A stretch of DNA of 64,000 nt from Microbacterium oleivorans (GTDB lineage Bacteria > Actinomycetota > Actinomycetes > Actinomycetales > Microbacteriaceae): positions 682,001 to 746,000 of the forward strand of contig NZ_LSTV01000001.1 in assembly GCF_001644225.1 (NCBI RefSeq). Direction: 5' to 3'. This document shows, one piece after another, positions 38,605 to 48,600 of this stretch. Below the pieces are notes generated by a model. The model was not told the origin of the DNA, made no database searches, and saw only the letters and a list, made by a program, of their open reading frames with translations. Position numbers and translations under genes: made by a program. The number at the start of each line of letters is the position of its first letter. Position 1 is the first letter of the stretch.

Positions 38605-38611
38605 CGTGTCC

Positions 38612-39487
38612 ATGTCCGCAGGGTCCTCCGCTCCGTCCGGCCCGTTCGGACCCGGCGACCTGCACCTGCACTCCGATCACTCCGACGGCACCGAGCCGCC
38701 CGCGGCGGTCATGGCCGCGGCGCACCGTCACGGGATCCGCACCGCCGCGCTGACGGATCACGACACGACGTCGGGATGGGCGGAGGCCGCGGACGCGGCC
38801 GTGTCGCTCGGCATGTCGTTCCTGCCGGGCATGGAGCTCTCGGCGCGGCACGAATGGCGGAGCGTGCACGTCCTGGCCTACCTCGTCGACCCGGACGATG
38901 CGGGCCTGCGCGCCCTGACCGACCGCATCCGTCGTTCCCGGCTCTCCCGTGCGCGCACCATGGCCGAACGGATCGGCCGCGACTACGACCTCACGTGGGA
39001 GGACATCGAGGCGCAGACCGCCGAGGGGGCGACGGTGGGCAGGCCCCACATCGCCGACGCCCTGGTGGCCCGCGGCCACGTCCGCGACCGCGGCGAGGCG
39101 TTCAGCGGCATCCTGTCCCCTCGGAGCGACTACTACGTCGCCCTCTACGCGCCCGATCCGGTCGCGGCGGTGTCAGCCGTCGCCGGCGCCGGGGGAGTCC
39201 CGGTGATCGCGCACCCGGCGGGCCGCGCCGGGCTCCTGCCCGACCGGCTCGTGCGGGACATGCTCGACGCGGGCCTCGCGGGCTTCGAGCTCGGCCATCG
39301 CGAGAACGTCGAACCCGCGCTCGGGGAACTGCGGCGCCTCGTCGCCGAGCACGACCTCATCGCGACCGGCTCCAGCGATTACCACGGCCGGGGCAAGCCC
39401 AACGTGCCGGGGGAGAACACGACGTCCGAGGACGCGATCGCGAGGATCGTCGCGCTCGGGTCGGGCAGCTCGATCGTCACGCCGTAG
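38612..39487 (+). CDS. PHP-domain metal-dependent phosphoesterase
   Basis: Stand-alone PHP protein of 291 residues. Metal-binding motifs appear in order: DLHLHSDHSDGT, LTDHDTTSGW, FLPGMELSARH, then VIAHPAGRAG and SSDYHGRGKPN near the C-terminus. Relatives act as 3'-5' nucleoside bisphosphate or oligonucleotide phosphatases (RNase AM/TrpH type). The ATG at 38612 is preferred over the in-frame GTG at 38606 because TACGCT lies seven bases before it. It converges on the DEAD-box helicase gene with 14 bases between stops. Confidence 0.9.
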   Translation: MSAGSSAPSGPFGPGDLHLHSDHSDGTEPPAAVMAAAHRHGIRTAALTDHDTTSGWAEAADAAVSLGMSFLPGMELSARHEWRSVHVLAYLVDPDDAGLRALTDRIRRSRLSRARTMAERIGRDYDLTWEDIEAQTAEGATVGRPHIADALVARGHVRDRGEAFSGILSPRSDYYVALYAPDPVAAVSAVAGAGGVPVIAHPAGRAGLLPDRLVRDMLDAGLAGFELGHRENVEPALGELRRLVAEHDLIATGSSDYHGRGKPNVPGENTTSEDAIARIVALGSGSSIVTP

Positions 39488-39501
39488 CGCGACGAGCGGA
39501 A

Positions 39502-41022
39502 TCAGGCCCCCGCGACGGGCGCGCCTGCGCCCGATCCGCCCCGACGGCGGCGCCGCCGGCGCGCCGGTGCGGGCTTGCCGTCGTGGTGCTCCTTGCCGGC
39601 GCCGTCGTGCGTGCCGGCACCGTCGACCGCGCGGTCCGCGCCGTCGGTGGATGCCGAGGACGAGTCGGATGCCGCGGCATCCGTCCCCTCGGCGAAAGTG
39701 GAGCCGACCTTCGCCTCGCCGCTGCCGGAACGCCGGCGGCGGCGACGGCGCGTGCCCGCCTCGCCGGACGCGTCGGCGGCGGCGTCCGCCGCGCGGGCGG
39801 GAGCGGCGCTCGACCGTGCGGGGGCCGCCTTGGGCGCCGCGGTGATGCGGCCCTTCGTGCCGGCCGGGATGTCGAGGTCCTCGAACAGGTGCGGGCTCGA
39901 CGAGTACGTCTCGAGCGGCTCGGGCTGGCCGAAGTCGAGCGCGCGGTTGATGAGGGCCCACTTGTGCAGGTCGTCCCAGTCGACGAAGGTCACCGCGATG
40001 CCCGTCTTGCCGGCGCGGCCGGTGCGGCCGGCGCGGTGCAGGTAGGTCTGCTCGTCGTCGGGGATCGTGTGGTTGATGACGTGGGTGACGTCGTCGACGT
40101 CGATGCCGCGGGCGGCGACGTCGGTGGCGATGAGGACGTCCCGCTTGCCGGCCTTGAACGCGGCCATCGAGCGCTCGCGCGCCTCCTGGCTCATGTCGCC
40201 GTGGACCGCCCCGGCGCTGAAGCCGCGGTCGTTCAGTTCGTCGACGAGGCGCTGCGCAGCGCGCTTGGTGCGCGTGAAGATGACGGTCTTGCCGCGGCCC
40301 TCGGCCTGCAGGATGCGGGCGATGACCTCGTCCTTGTCGAGCGAGTGCGCGCGGTACACGAGGTGCTTGATGTTGGCCTGCGTGAGGCCCTCGTCGGGGT
40401 CGCTCGCGCGGATGTGGATCGGGTTCGACATGAACCGGCGCGCGAGGGCGACGATCGGCCCGGGCATCGTCGCCGAGTAGAGCATGGTGTGGCGGACGGG
40501 CGCGACCTTCTGGAAGATCTTCTCGATGTCGGGGAGGAAGCCGAGGTCGAGCATCTTGTCGGCCTCGTCGAGGACGACCTCGGTCGCGTTCGAGAGGTCG
40601 AGGAGTCGCTGGTTGTTGAGGTCGATGAGGCGACCGGGGGTGCCGACGACGATCTGCGCGCCGGCCTTGAGCTGATCGATCTGACCCTCGTAGGCCTTGC
40701 CGCCGTAAATGGCGACGACGCTGGTGGCCCGGCCGGAGGTCAGCATGTCCATGTCCTCGTAGACCTGGACGGCCAGCTCGCGCGTCGGGACGACGATGAG
40801 GGCCTTGACGCCGGGCTCGGGGTTCAGGCCGAGTCGCTGGACGACGGGGATGCCGAAGCCGAAGGTCTTGCCGGTGCCGGTCTTGGCCTGGCCGATGATG
40901 TCCTGGCCGGGGAGGCCGAGCGGGATCGTCTGCTCCTGGATGGGGAACGTATCGACGATGCCCTTGGCGGCGAGGGTGTCGACGATGTCCTGGTCGACGC
41001 CGAGCTCTGCGAACGTGGTCAT
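39502..41022 (-). CDS. DEAD-box RNA helicase with basic low-complexity tail
   Basis: RNA helicase of 506 residues, resembling RhlE/DeaD-type proteins of Actinobacteria (Rv3211 position). Motifs in order: Q motif FPIQEQTIPLGL, I AKTGTGKT, Ia PTRELAVQV, II VLDEADKMLDLGF, III YSATMP, V ATDVAARGIDVDD and VI HRAGRTGRAG. From about residue 425 the tail is low complexity with clusters of consecutive arginines (RRRRRRSGSGEAK, then [11 protein letters not shown]) separated by acidic Ser/Ala stretches, typical of non-specific RNA binding. Likely role: ribosome assembly, RNA decay or cold adaptation. Its leader contains a hairpin. Confidence 0.93.
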   Translation of the reverse strand: MTTFAELGVDQDIVDTLAAKGIVDTFPIQEQTIPLGLPGQDIIGQAKTGTGKTFGFGIPVVQRLGLNPEPGVKALIVVPTRELAVQVYEDMDMLTSGRATSVVAIYGGKAYEGQIDQLKAGAQIVVGTPGRLIDLNNQRLLDLSNATEVVLDEADKMLDLGFLPDIEKIFQKVAPVRHTMLYSATMPGPIVALARRFMSNPIHIRASDPDEGLTQANIKHLVYRAHSLDKDEVIARILQAEGRGKTVIFTRTKRAAQRLVDELNDRGFSAGAVHGDMSQEARERSMAAFKAGKRDVLIATDVAARGIDVDDVTHVINHTIPDDEQTYLHRAGRTGRAGKTGIAVTFVDWDDLHKWALINRALDFGQPEPLETYSSSPHLFEDLDIPAGTKGRITAAPKAAPARSSAAPARAADAAADASGEAGTRRRRRRRSGSGEAKVGSTFAEGTDAAASDSSSASTDGADRAVDGAGTHDGAGKEHHDGKPAPARRRRRRRGGSGAGAPVAGA

Positions 41023-41095
41023 GCTTTCCGTGCCTGTCTGGCGGTGAGATGCCGCCGTGATGAGGGGTCCACGCCCTTCACTCAGCCCCAGGCGC

Positions 41096-41122
41096 GGGGT
41101 CCCGATCCGACGCCGGGACCCC
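41096..41122 (-). other. Hairpin in the leader of the DEAD-box gene
   Basis: GGGGTCCC (41096-41103) pairs with GGGACCCC (41115-41122), loop 11 bases, in the spacer between the DEAD-box gene and the divergent ferritin-like gene. It could be part of the helicase 5' leader or simply promoter DNA. Confidence 0.35.
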
Positions 41123-41154
41123 ACCACCCTACCGGAGGGGGCCGCCGCGCCCCG

Positions 41155-41160
41155 TAGGCT
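41155..41160 (+). promoter_or_regulatory. -10 element of the ferritin-like gene, leaderless type
   Basis: TAGGCT six bases before GTG 41167. Confidence 0.6.
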
Positions 41161-41166
41161 GGTGCC

Positions 41167-41901
41167 GTGGTGAGGTGGTTCTGGCAGCGACGGCGGCCCC
41201 CCGGGCGCACCCTGCGGCTGCGTTCGCGCGACGAGGCGAGCGACGTCCGGCGCGTCGATTTCGAGCAGCTCGCTCCCGACCTCGCCACCTATCTCGGTCA
41301 GGCGGCCTACCTGCAGCTCGGCTACGTCGAGACCCTCAGCTCGCTCATCGAGCGCAGCCCCGAGCTCGGGCACAAGGAGTCGCTCTCCCGCGCGGCCGGC
41401 GCCGCGCTGTTCAAGCACCAGGCACTCGTCGCCCTCATCCGGGACCGCGGCGACGACCCGCTCGAGCTGATGCTGCCGTTCCGCGAGCCCCTCGACGCCT
41501 TCCGCCGGGCCACCCACGGCGCGCGGCCCCTCGAGACGATGCTGTCGGTCCACCTGACGGCGGGCCTGCTCGACGACTTCTATCTGTCCCTGTCCGGCAG
41601 CTACGGCGAGACCGGACGCCGTGCGGCCGCGATCCTCCGAGCGGATGCCGACCGCGCCCCGCTCGTGGGCATCATCACCGACGCGATCTCGGACGACGAC
41701 GAACTGCGCTCCCTGCTGAGCCTGTGGGGGAGGCGCCTCGTCGGCGACACCCTCCTGGTCGCGCGCGGCGCGCTGCGGTCGAGCACGACCGAGCGCCCGG
41801 GAGCGCTCGACGTCGACGACGAGAAGCAGGTTGAGCCGGTGTTCACCCAGCTGCTGGGGGCCCACTCGCGCCGGATGACGAGCATCGGCCTCGACGCCTG
41901 A
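41167..41901 (+). CDS. Ferritin-like fold protein of the conserved adnAB neighbourhood
   Basis: All-helical protein of 244 residues in an actinobacterial ferritin-like family (tRNA-hydroxylase-like fold). Possible diiron ligands are the Glu/His residues in QLGYVETLSSLIERS, FKHQALVALIRDRG and the MLSVHLTAGLLDDFYLSLS helix; which of these bind metal is not certain. The N-terminus is strongly basic ([19 protein letters not shown]). Enzymatic role unknown. Neighbours (DEAD-box, DUF3107, AdnAB) match the mycobacterial order. Start: GTG six bases after TAGGCT; GTG 41170 is also possible. Confidence 0.75.
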   Translation: MVRWFWQRRRPPGRTLRLRSRDEASDVRRVDFEQLAPDLATYLGQAAYLQLGYVETLSSLIERSPELGHKESLSRAAGAALFKHQALVALIRDRGDDPLELMLPFREPLDAFRRATHGARPLETMLSVHLTAGLLDDFYLSLSGSYGETGRRAAAILRADADRAPLVGIITDAISDDDELRSLLSLWGRRLVGDTLLVARGALRSSTTERPGALDVDDEKQVEPVFTQLLGAHSRRMTSIGLDA

Positions 41902-41943
41902 GACCGGCGGCGAGCCGCGGAGGGCGGCGGGTGTGCGCCGGGA

Positions 41944-42234
41944 TCAGGCGATGCCGAGCTCGTGACGGGTCCGGGCGTCCCGCGCCGCCCGCCTGCGGGT
42001 GAGGAGCGCGAGGACCGCCGCGGTGAGCAGGATCGGCACGAGGATGCTGGCGAGCCAGATCCACGCCGCATCCGGCCCGAGACCCGCCCAGGTGAGTGCG
42101 GTCCACGTCGCGGTGCCGAGGGCGGCGCCGAGCAGCGGCCCGATCGCGACGCCGCGGAGCGAGCGCTGCGGCAGGGCGAAGTGGACGGCCGTCCCCGCGA
42201 TCGCCCCGAAGACCAGCGCAAGGACGACGAGCAT
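41944..42234 (-). CDS. Small hypothetical membrane protein
   Basis: Protein of 96 residues with three hydrophobic segments (about 2-22, 30-52 and 58-79) and a basic C-terminal tail (LTRRRAARDARTRHELGIA). I do not recognise the family. The ATG begins one base after the stop of the DUF3107 gene, so the two form an operon. Codon use is like the neighbours. It could be an accessory membrane protein; no function is proposed. Confidence 0.65.
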   Translation of the reverse strand: MLVVLALVFGAIAGTAVHFALPQRSLRGVAIGPLLGAALGTATWTALTWAGLGPDAAWIWLASILVPILLTAAVLALLTRRRAARDARTRHELGIA

Positions 42235-42235
42235 G

Positions 42236-42457
42236 TCAGGCGACGAAGCCCACGCGACGCGACTGGTCGGTCCCGACCTCGACGAACGCGATGCCGGCCG
42301 TGGGGATGACGTAGGTGGCGCCTTTGGAATCGGTGAGGGTCACGTAGGTCGCGCCGCTGTCGAGAGCGGCGGTGACGGTCTGCTTCACGGCGTCGGCCGT
42401 CTCGTTCGAGTCGAAGCCGAGCTCGCGCGAGTTCGCGATGCCGATGCGGATCTCCAC
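42236..42457 (-). CDS. DUF3107 family protein
   Basis: Small protein of 73 residues beginning EIRIGIANSRELGFDSNE and containing the TLTDSKGATYVIPTAGIAFVEV strands, cut here at ATYVIPTAGIAFVEVG. It matches DUF3107, the TB9.4 (Rv3208A) family of Actinobacteria, of unknown function. The GTG start has AAAGGCAGG upstream. It is divergent from adnA with a 164-base spacer, and the arrangement DEAD-box, ferritin-like, DUF3107, AdnAB is the one known in mycobacteria. The short membrane-protein gene follows immediately. Confidence 0.85.
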   Translation of the reverse strand: MEIRIGIANSRELGFDSNETADAVKQTVTAALDSGATYVTLTDSKGATYVIPTAGIAFVEVGTDQSRRVGFVA

Positions 42458-42608
42458 GGTGATGCCTGCCTTTCCCGGCCCGGGTCTCCGGGCGCGTCTC
42501 GAGCCTACGACACCGGCTCCCGGCCCGGACGCGCGGGCCGCTCGCTGTCGGCGAACGGCCCGTCGGCGCCACGCGGGGCGCTGCGGGGCGGGTGTCCGTC
42601 GCTCCGGT

Positions 42609-42614
42609 TAGCGT
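42609..42614 (+). promoter_or_regulatory. -10 element of adnA, leaderless type
   Basis: TAGCGT seven bases before ATG 42622. Confidence 0.6.
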
Positions 42615-42621
42615 GGAGCCC

Positions 42622-45600
42622 ATGCCCGACCTGCCGTTCGCCCTCGACACGGCGCAGCAGGCCGTCGTGGGTCTCGAACCGGCGGCATCCGGTGTCGTGA
42701 TCGGTGCGCCGGGATCGGGCAAGACGGCGACGCTCGTCTCCCGCGTCGTCGCACTCATCGACGACGGGATGCGTCCCGACGAGGTCGTCGTGCTCACCCC
42801 GACACGGACGGCCGCGACCGCGTTGCGCGACCGGCTCGCGGTCGGCGTGCGCGTCGCCACGAGCGGTCCGCTCGCGCGATCCGTCCCCGCCTTCGCCTAC
42901 CAGGTGGTCCGGTCGCACGCGGTCCACGCGGGCGACGAACCGCCGCAGCTGCTCACCGGGCCCGACGAGGACCGGATCATCGGCGATCTGCTGGCGGGCG
43001 ACGCCGAGGACGAGGCCGACGGCCCGTCGCGCTGGCCGGAATGGCTGCCCGCCGACATCCGCAGCACTCCGGGGCTCCGGGCCGAGATCCGTGCCTTCCT
43101 CGCCGAGATGACGACGCTCGGCATCGAGCCCGAGGAACTCGCCGCGCGCGCGGCGGCGACGGACCGTCCGGTCTGGGCGTCGCTCGCCTCGTTCGCGCGG
43201 GAGTACCGCTCGGTCCGCGCGCGCATGCGCGGCGCCCACCGCGACGCGGCGGGGCTCGTGCGCGAGGCGGTCGGGCTCCTCCGCAACGCCCCCGCCGGCT
43301 CGCCGGCGCTCGGCGCGGTGGCGGGACTGCGGGCGATCCTCGTGGACGACGCGCAGGAGCTGACCCTCGGCGGCGTGGAACTGCTCGAGGCGTGCCGACG
43401 GCGGGGGATCGCCGTGCTCGCCTTCGGAGACCCCGACGTGGGCTCGGGATCCTTCCGCGGCGCGCGCCCGGAGAACTTCGCCCGTCTCGCCACGCGGACG
43501 CACGTCCTGGACCGCATCCACCGCGGCACGCCCGCCCAGCGGGACCTCGTTGCCCAGGTCACCTCGCGCATCGGCGCCGCGGGACTGGTCGCCCACCGGC
43601 ATCCGCCCGTCGGGGTCGAACCCGACGAGAGCCTGCGCGCCTTCGCACTCCGCTCCGGCGCGGAGGAGGTCGACCTCATCGCACGCCTGCTGCGCGAACG
43701 GCACGTCCACGACGGCGTCCCCTGGGAGCAGCTGGCGGTCATCGCGCACGACTCCCGACAGGTGACGGCGCTCGAGGCGGAGCTGTCGGCGCGCGACGTC
43801 CCGACCGGGGCGGTGGGGCCCGCGCGCGCCCTCGCCGAGACGCCCATCGTCCGGGATCTCCTCCGGGCGGTCGACCTCGCGGCCGTCTCCGCGGAGTCAC
43901 GCAGCGACGACGAGGTGCTCGACGTGCTCGTCGGCGGCGGTCTCGACCCCGTCGAACTCCGCCGGCTCCGGGCGGCGCTGCGGCACGCGGAGCTGCGCCG
44001 CGGCGGCGAACGGTCCGCGCGCGAGCTGCTTGCGTCGGGGGTGCGTCATCCCGTGGAATTCGACGTCGTGGACACCCCGGAGGCCCGGCGCGCCGCGCGA
44101 CTGTCGCGCACGCTGGCCGAGGTCGCCGAGCAGATCCGGACGGGCGCGACGGCGCACGAGCTGCTGTGGACCGTGTGGGAGCAGCGCGGGCTGGAGCGGC
44201 AGCTGCGCACGCTGGCCGACGGCCAGGGACCGTTGGCCGACCAGGCCCGCCGCGACCTCGACGCCGTCGTGGCGCTCTTCGAAGCGGCCAAGCGGCACGG
44301 CGAGCGGGAGGACGGGACCGCGCCGATCGACCATCTGCGCGCGCTGCTGCACTCCGAGGTCGCGGAGGATCGCCTCCGCACCGGCACCGACGCCAGCGGC
44401 GTGCAGATCTCGACGCCTGCCGCGGCGCTCGGCCTCGAGTTCGACACCGTCGTCGTCGCCGGCGTGCAGGACGGCGTCTGGCCGAACCTGCGGCTGCGGG
44501 GGAGCCTCCTCGAGACGGCGCGGTTGGCCGAGGAGGACACCGACCTCGACACCGCCGACCGACGTCGCGCGGTGCTGCACGACGAGCTGCGGCTGTTCGC
44601 CCGCGCCGTATCGCGCGCCCGCTCCCGGTTGATCGTCACCGCCGTCGACGACGACGACACCGGTCCGAGCGTCCTGTTCGACCTCCTCCCGCCCGCCTCT
44701 CCGGCGCCGCGCTCGGCGGAGCACCCGCTCACCCTGCGCGGACTCGTCGCCGCGCACCGCCGCCGGCTCACCGACCCGCGGTCGTCGGAATCCGACCGGG
44801 AGGATGCCGCGGGCCAGCTCGCGCTCCTCGCCGCGGCGGGTGTGCCGGGCGCGGACCCGGCGCAGTGGTACGGCCTCGCGGAACCCACGAGCACCGCGCC
44901 GCTGCGCGATCTCGACGTCGCGCCGCTGCGCGTGTCGCCCTCCCGCATCCACGCCCTCGAGCAGTGCCAGCTCGACTGGGCGATCGGCGACCTCGGCGGG
45001 GATCCCGGTACCGCCGTCGCCGGTCTCGGGACGCTGCTGCACGGCGCGCTCGAGCACGTCGCGACGGCGGACGAGGAGGCGCTGTGGTCCTACGTCGAGG
45101 ACGGCTGGTCCCAGCTGGAGTTCGAGGCGCCCTGGATCGATGAGGCGGAGCGCCGTCGCGCGCGGGACCTCGTGACCCGGCTGGCCGCGTACCTGCGCGA
45201 CACCGAGCGGGCGGGCACGACGCTCGTCGGCGCCGAACCGCACTTCGAGGTCGAGCTCCCGGTGCCGGATGCCGCGCACCCGGCGATCCTCTCGGGGTAC
45301 ATCGACCGCGTCGAACGCACCCGGGACGGACGCGTCGTGATCGTCGACCTGAAGACGGGGCGCAGCGAGGCGACGGGTGAGCGCGCCGCCCTGGAGAACC
45401 CGCAGCTCGCGGCCTACCAGCTGGCGTTCGAGCGCGGTGCGATCCCCGCGGCGGCGGGAGCGGAGCCCGGGGGTGCGAAACTCCTCGTCCTGAAGGGCAC
45501 TCGCCACGGCCCGTACGCCGAGCCGCGGCAGGAGCCCTTCGACGACGAGACGCGGGCCGCGTTCCTGGGCCGCGTCGACGAGGCGGTGAGGATCATGCGC

Positions 45601-45699
45601 GGCACGTCGTTCGTCGCCCCGTTCGAGGAGCACTGCCGTGACGACCACACCCGCGGACTCTGCCGCATCCACACGATCGGACCGGTGAGCTCGGCGTGA
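42622..45699 (+). CDS. adnA: AdnA-like helicase-nuclease subunit
   Basis: Subunit of the heterodimeric AdnAB motor-nuclease that resects double-strand breaks in Actinobacteria, 1025 residues. The N-terminal UvrD-like motor has Walker A GAPGSGKTATL (28-35), but motif II reads VDDAQE (D242-Q245) rather than DExQD and motif III is GDPDVGSGSFRGA; such a weakened motor is characteristic of AdnA. The C-terminal RecB-like nuclease has SGYIDRVERT and VDLKTG (D909, K911) and PQLAAYQL. Cys782, Cys1005 and Cys1014 could bind part of an Fe-S cluster. ATG 42622 lies seven bases after TAGCGT. It overlaps adnB by four bases (GTGA). Confidence 0.88.
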   Translation: MPDLPFALDTAQQAVVGLEPAASGVVIGAPGSGKTATLVSRVVALIDDGMRPDEVVVLTPTRTAATALRDRLAVGVRVATSGPLARSVPAFAYQVVRSHAVHAGDEPPQLLTGPDEDRIIGDLLAGDAEDEADGPSRWPEWLPADIRSTPGLRAEIRAFLAEMTTLGIEPEELAARAAATDRPVWASLASFAREYRSVRARMRGAHRDAAGLVREAVGLLRNAPAGSPALGAVAGLRAILVDDAQELTLGGVELLEACRRRGIAVLAFGDPDVGSGSFRGARPENFARLATRTHVLDRIHRGTPAQRDLVAQVTSRIGAAGLVAHRHPPVGVEPDESLRAFALRSGAEEVDLIARLLRERHVHDGVPWEQLAVIAHDSRQVTALEAELSARDVPTGAVGPARALAETPIVRDLLRAVDLAAVSAESRSDDEVLDVLVGGGLDPVELRRLRAALRHAELRRGGERSARELLASGVRHPVEFDVVDTPEARRAARLSRTLAEVAEQIRTGATAHELLWTVWEQRGLERQLRTLADGQGPLADQARRDLDAVVALFEAAKRHGEREDGTAPIDHLRALLHSEVAEDRLRTGTDASGVQISTPAAALGLEFDTVVVAGVQDGVWPNLRLRGSLLETARLAEEDTDLDTADRRRAVLHDELRLFARAVSRARSRLIVTAVDDDDTGPSVLFDLLPPASPAPRSAEHPLTLRGLVAAHRRRLTDPRSSESDREDAAGQLALLAAAGVPGADPAQWYGLAEPTSTAPLRDLDVAPLRVSPSRIHALEQCQLDWAIGDLGGDPGTAVAGLGTLLHGALEHVATADEEALWSYVEDGWSQLEFEAPWIDEAERRRARDLVTRLAAYLRDTERAGTTLVGAEPHFEVELPVPDAAHPAILSGYIDRVERTRDGRVVIVDLKTGRSEATGERAALENPQLAAYQLAFERGAIPAAAGAEPGGAKLLVLKGTRHGPYAEPRQEPFDDETRAAFLGRVDEAVRIMRGTSFVAPFEEHCRDDHTRGLCRIHTIGPVSSA

Positions 45700-48600
45700 C
45701 CCCCGCACTCCTGAGTCCCGAGGCCGTCGCGGCGGCCCTCGGGCAGTTCCCGCCGACGGCGGAGCAGTCGGCCGTCATCTCCGCGCCGCTGGCGCCGGCG
45801 CTCGTGGTCGCGGGCGCCGGCAGCGGCAAGACCGAGACGATGGCCGGTCGTGTCGTCTGGCTCGTCGCGAACGGACTCGTGCGCCGGGACGAGGTGCTGG
45901 GGCTCACCTTCACGCGCAAGGCCGCCGGCGAACTCGCGGAACGGATCGGTTCGCGGCTGCGTCGCCTCGGGGAGTTCGAGCGGCGCGGCCTGCTCCCGCA
46001 CCTCGGTCGGCTCCACGCCGAGGGGCGGCTCGCGGTGTTCGGCGAGCTCGAGCGGTCCGGTGCTCCCGAGTCCGCTCGGCATGCGGCGCTCGACGCCCTC
46101 GCACCAGAGTCGCCCGGCGGTGACGGGGCGGACACGCTGCTCGAGCGGCCCGCGGTGTCGACGTACAACAGCTTCGCCGACGCCATCGTCCGCGAGAACG
46201 CCGTCCGCATCGGTCGCGATGCCGAGGCGGTCGTGATGAGCGAGTCGGCGGCGTGGCTGCTCATGCGGCAGGTCGTGCTCTCCTCCGACGACCCCCGGCT
46301 GCCCGATCGCGCCGAGCGTCCGTCGACCATCATCGACGCGGCGCTGCGGATCGCCCGCGACAGCGTCGACAACCTGGTCGCGCTGGACGACCTCGACGCG
46401 TTCTCGACGGCCTTCCAGGACGTCCTCGAGCGTCCCAGTCAGCGCGCCGGGACCTCCGTCTACGCCGAGGTGAGGACGGCGGCTGAGAAGGTGTCGGGAC
46501 TGTCCGTGCTCGTCGCCCTCGCGCGGACGTACGAGGCCGAGAAGCGCCGCCGCGGGCTCATCGACTTCTCCGATCAGGTCGCCGGGGCGCTGCAGGTGGT
46601 CCGGTCGCATCCGGCGGTGGCCGCGGAGCTGCGCGAGCGGTACCGGGTCGTCCTGCTGGACGAGTATCAGGACACGTCCGTCGTGCAGACCGACCTGCTC
46701 GCGACGCTCTTCCGGGGCACCGCCGTCATGGCCGTCGGTGACCCGCACCAGTCGATCTACGGCTGGCGCGGGGCGAGCGCGGGGAACCTGGGCGACTTCG
46801 CCCGTTCGTTCGATCCGGATGCCGCCGGTCGCAGCTACGCGCTCCTCACCAGTTGGCGCAACGGCGTCGACGTCCTGCGCGCCGCAGGTGCGGTGCTCGC
46901 TCCGCTGGACGCCCCCGTCGAGGTGGGCTCCCTCCGGCCCCGCCCGGGGGCGCCGGCGGGGCGGGTCGACATCGTGGTGGAGGACGACCTCGACGCCGAG
47001 GCGGATGCCGTCGCGGCGTGGTTCGCGGACGTCCGGGACGAGCGCCACCGCGCGGGACGGGCGACGACGGGCGCGATCCTGCTGCGCAGCAAGAAGCACA
47101 TGCTGCGCTTCGCGGACGCGCTCGGGCGTCGCGGCATCCCTCACCGCATCCTCGGGCTCGGCGGACTGCTCTCGACTCCGGAGGTCGTCGACGTCGTCTC
47201 CGCGCTGCGGGTCATCAGCGATCCGCGGTCCGGCTCCGCGCTCATCCGGCTGCTCGCCGGCCCGCGGTGGTCCGTGGGGCTCGCGGACCTCCGCGAACTC
47301 GCGCAGGTCGCGGCGCGGCTGGTGCGGCACGACACCGCGCTGCAACCGCTGCCGACCGAGCTCGCCGAGATCATCCGCGCCTCCGCCGGCGACGAGGGCG
47401 GCTCGCTCGTCGCCGCGCTCGATTTCGTCGCGCGGCAGAAGCCCGACCACGGGTGGTTGGCCGGATTCACCCCCGCCGCCCGCGAGCGGCTGCGCGACGC
47501 CGGAGCCGTCTTCGCGGGTCTGCGCCGGGCCGCGGGGCTTCCCATCCCCGAGCTCGTGCGACTCGTCGAGAACGAGCTCCGCCTCGACATCGAGCTCGCG
47601 GCGAACGAGTCGCGCGGACCCGCGCGTACGGCCTCCGATCAGCTCCGCGCGTTCGTCGACGAGCTGCACGGGTTCCTGCAGACCGACGAGCGCGGCTCGC
47701 TGCCCAGCCTGCTCGCCTGGCTCGACCGGGCCGAGCGCATCGACGAGTTCGCGCCCCGGACCGAACCGCCCGAGGACGATGTCGTGCAGCTCTTGACGAT
47801 CCACGGATCCAAGGGCTTGGAATGGGATGCCGTCGCCGTCGTCCGTGCCGTCGAGGACGAGCTGCCCGCCGCACTCCGGGATGCGCAGGGATGGCTCGGC
47901 TTCGGCGTCCTGCCGTACTCCTTCCGCGGCGACCGCGAGTGGCTGCCCGCGTTCCTGTGGTCGGCGCACGACGCGCCGACGCAGCAGGATCTCAAACGGG
48001 AGCACGCGGCGTTCAAGGACGGCATCCGCGAGCGACACCTCGCCGAGGAACGGCGGCTCGCGTACGTTGCGGTGACCCGGGCGCGCGAGCACCTGCTCAT
48101 CTCGGCGTCCCCCTGGGCGGGGACGAAGAAGCCGCGCGTCGTGAGCCGGTTCGTCCGTGAGATCGCGGACGAACTCGAGGCGCCCCTGCCCGAGTCGGAG
48201 ACGACGGAGAACCCGTACGAGGGGGCGCGGGCGACCCTCGAGTGGCCGATCGACCCGCTCGGGGCGCGGTCGGCGCGGGTGCGGGATGCGGCGGCGCGGG
48301 TGCGGCAGGCGATGGCGGCCGCCCCGGCGACACCCACGCGCGACCTCGAGCTCCTGCTGGCCGAGCGGGCCGCCCGGGCCGCGGGGCGGTCGCCGCACGC
48401 ACCGACGCGCATCCCGGCATCCCGATTCAAGGACTTCGTGGCGGACTACGGCGCGGCTGCGATCGCGGCGGCCCGGCCGCTGCCCGAGCGACCCTACCGT
48501 CAGACGCGGCTGGGCACGCTCTTCCACGCGTGGGTCGAGCAGCGTTCCGGACTGGTGGGCCGCGCGCGGTCGGCCGACGACGTCCTCTGGGACGACGACG

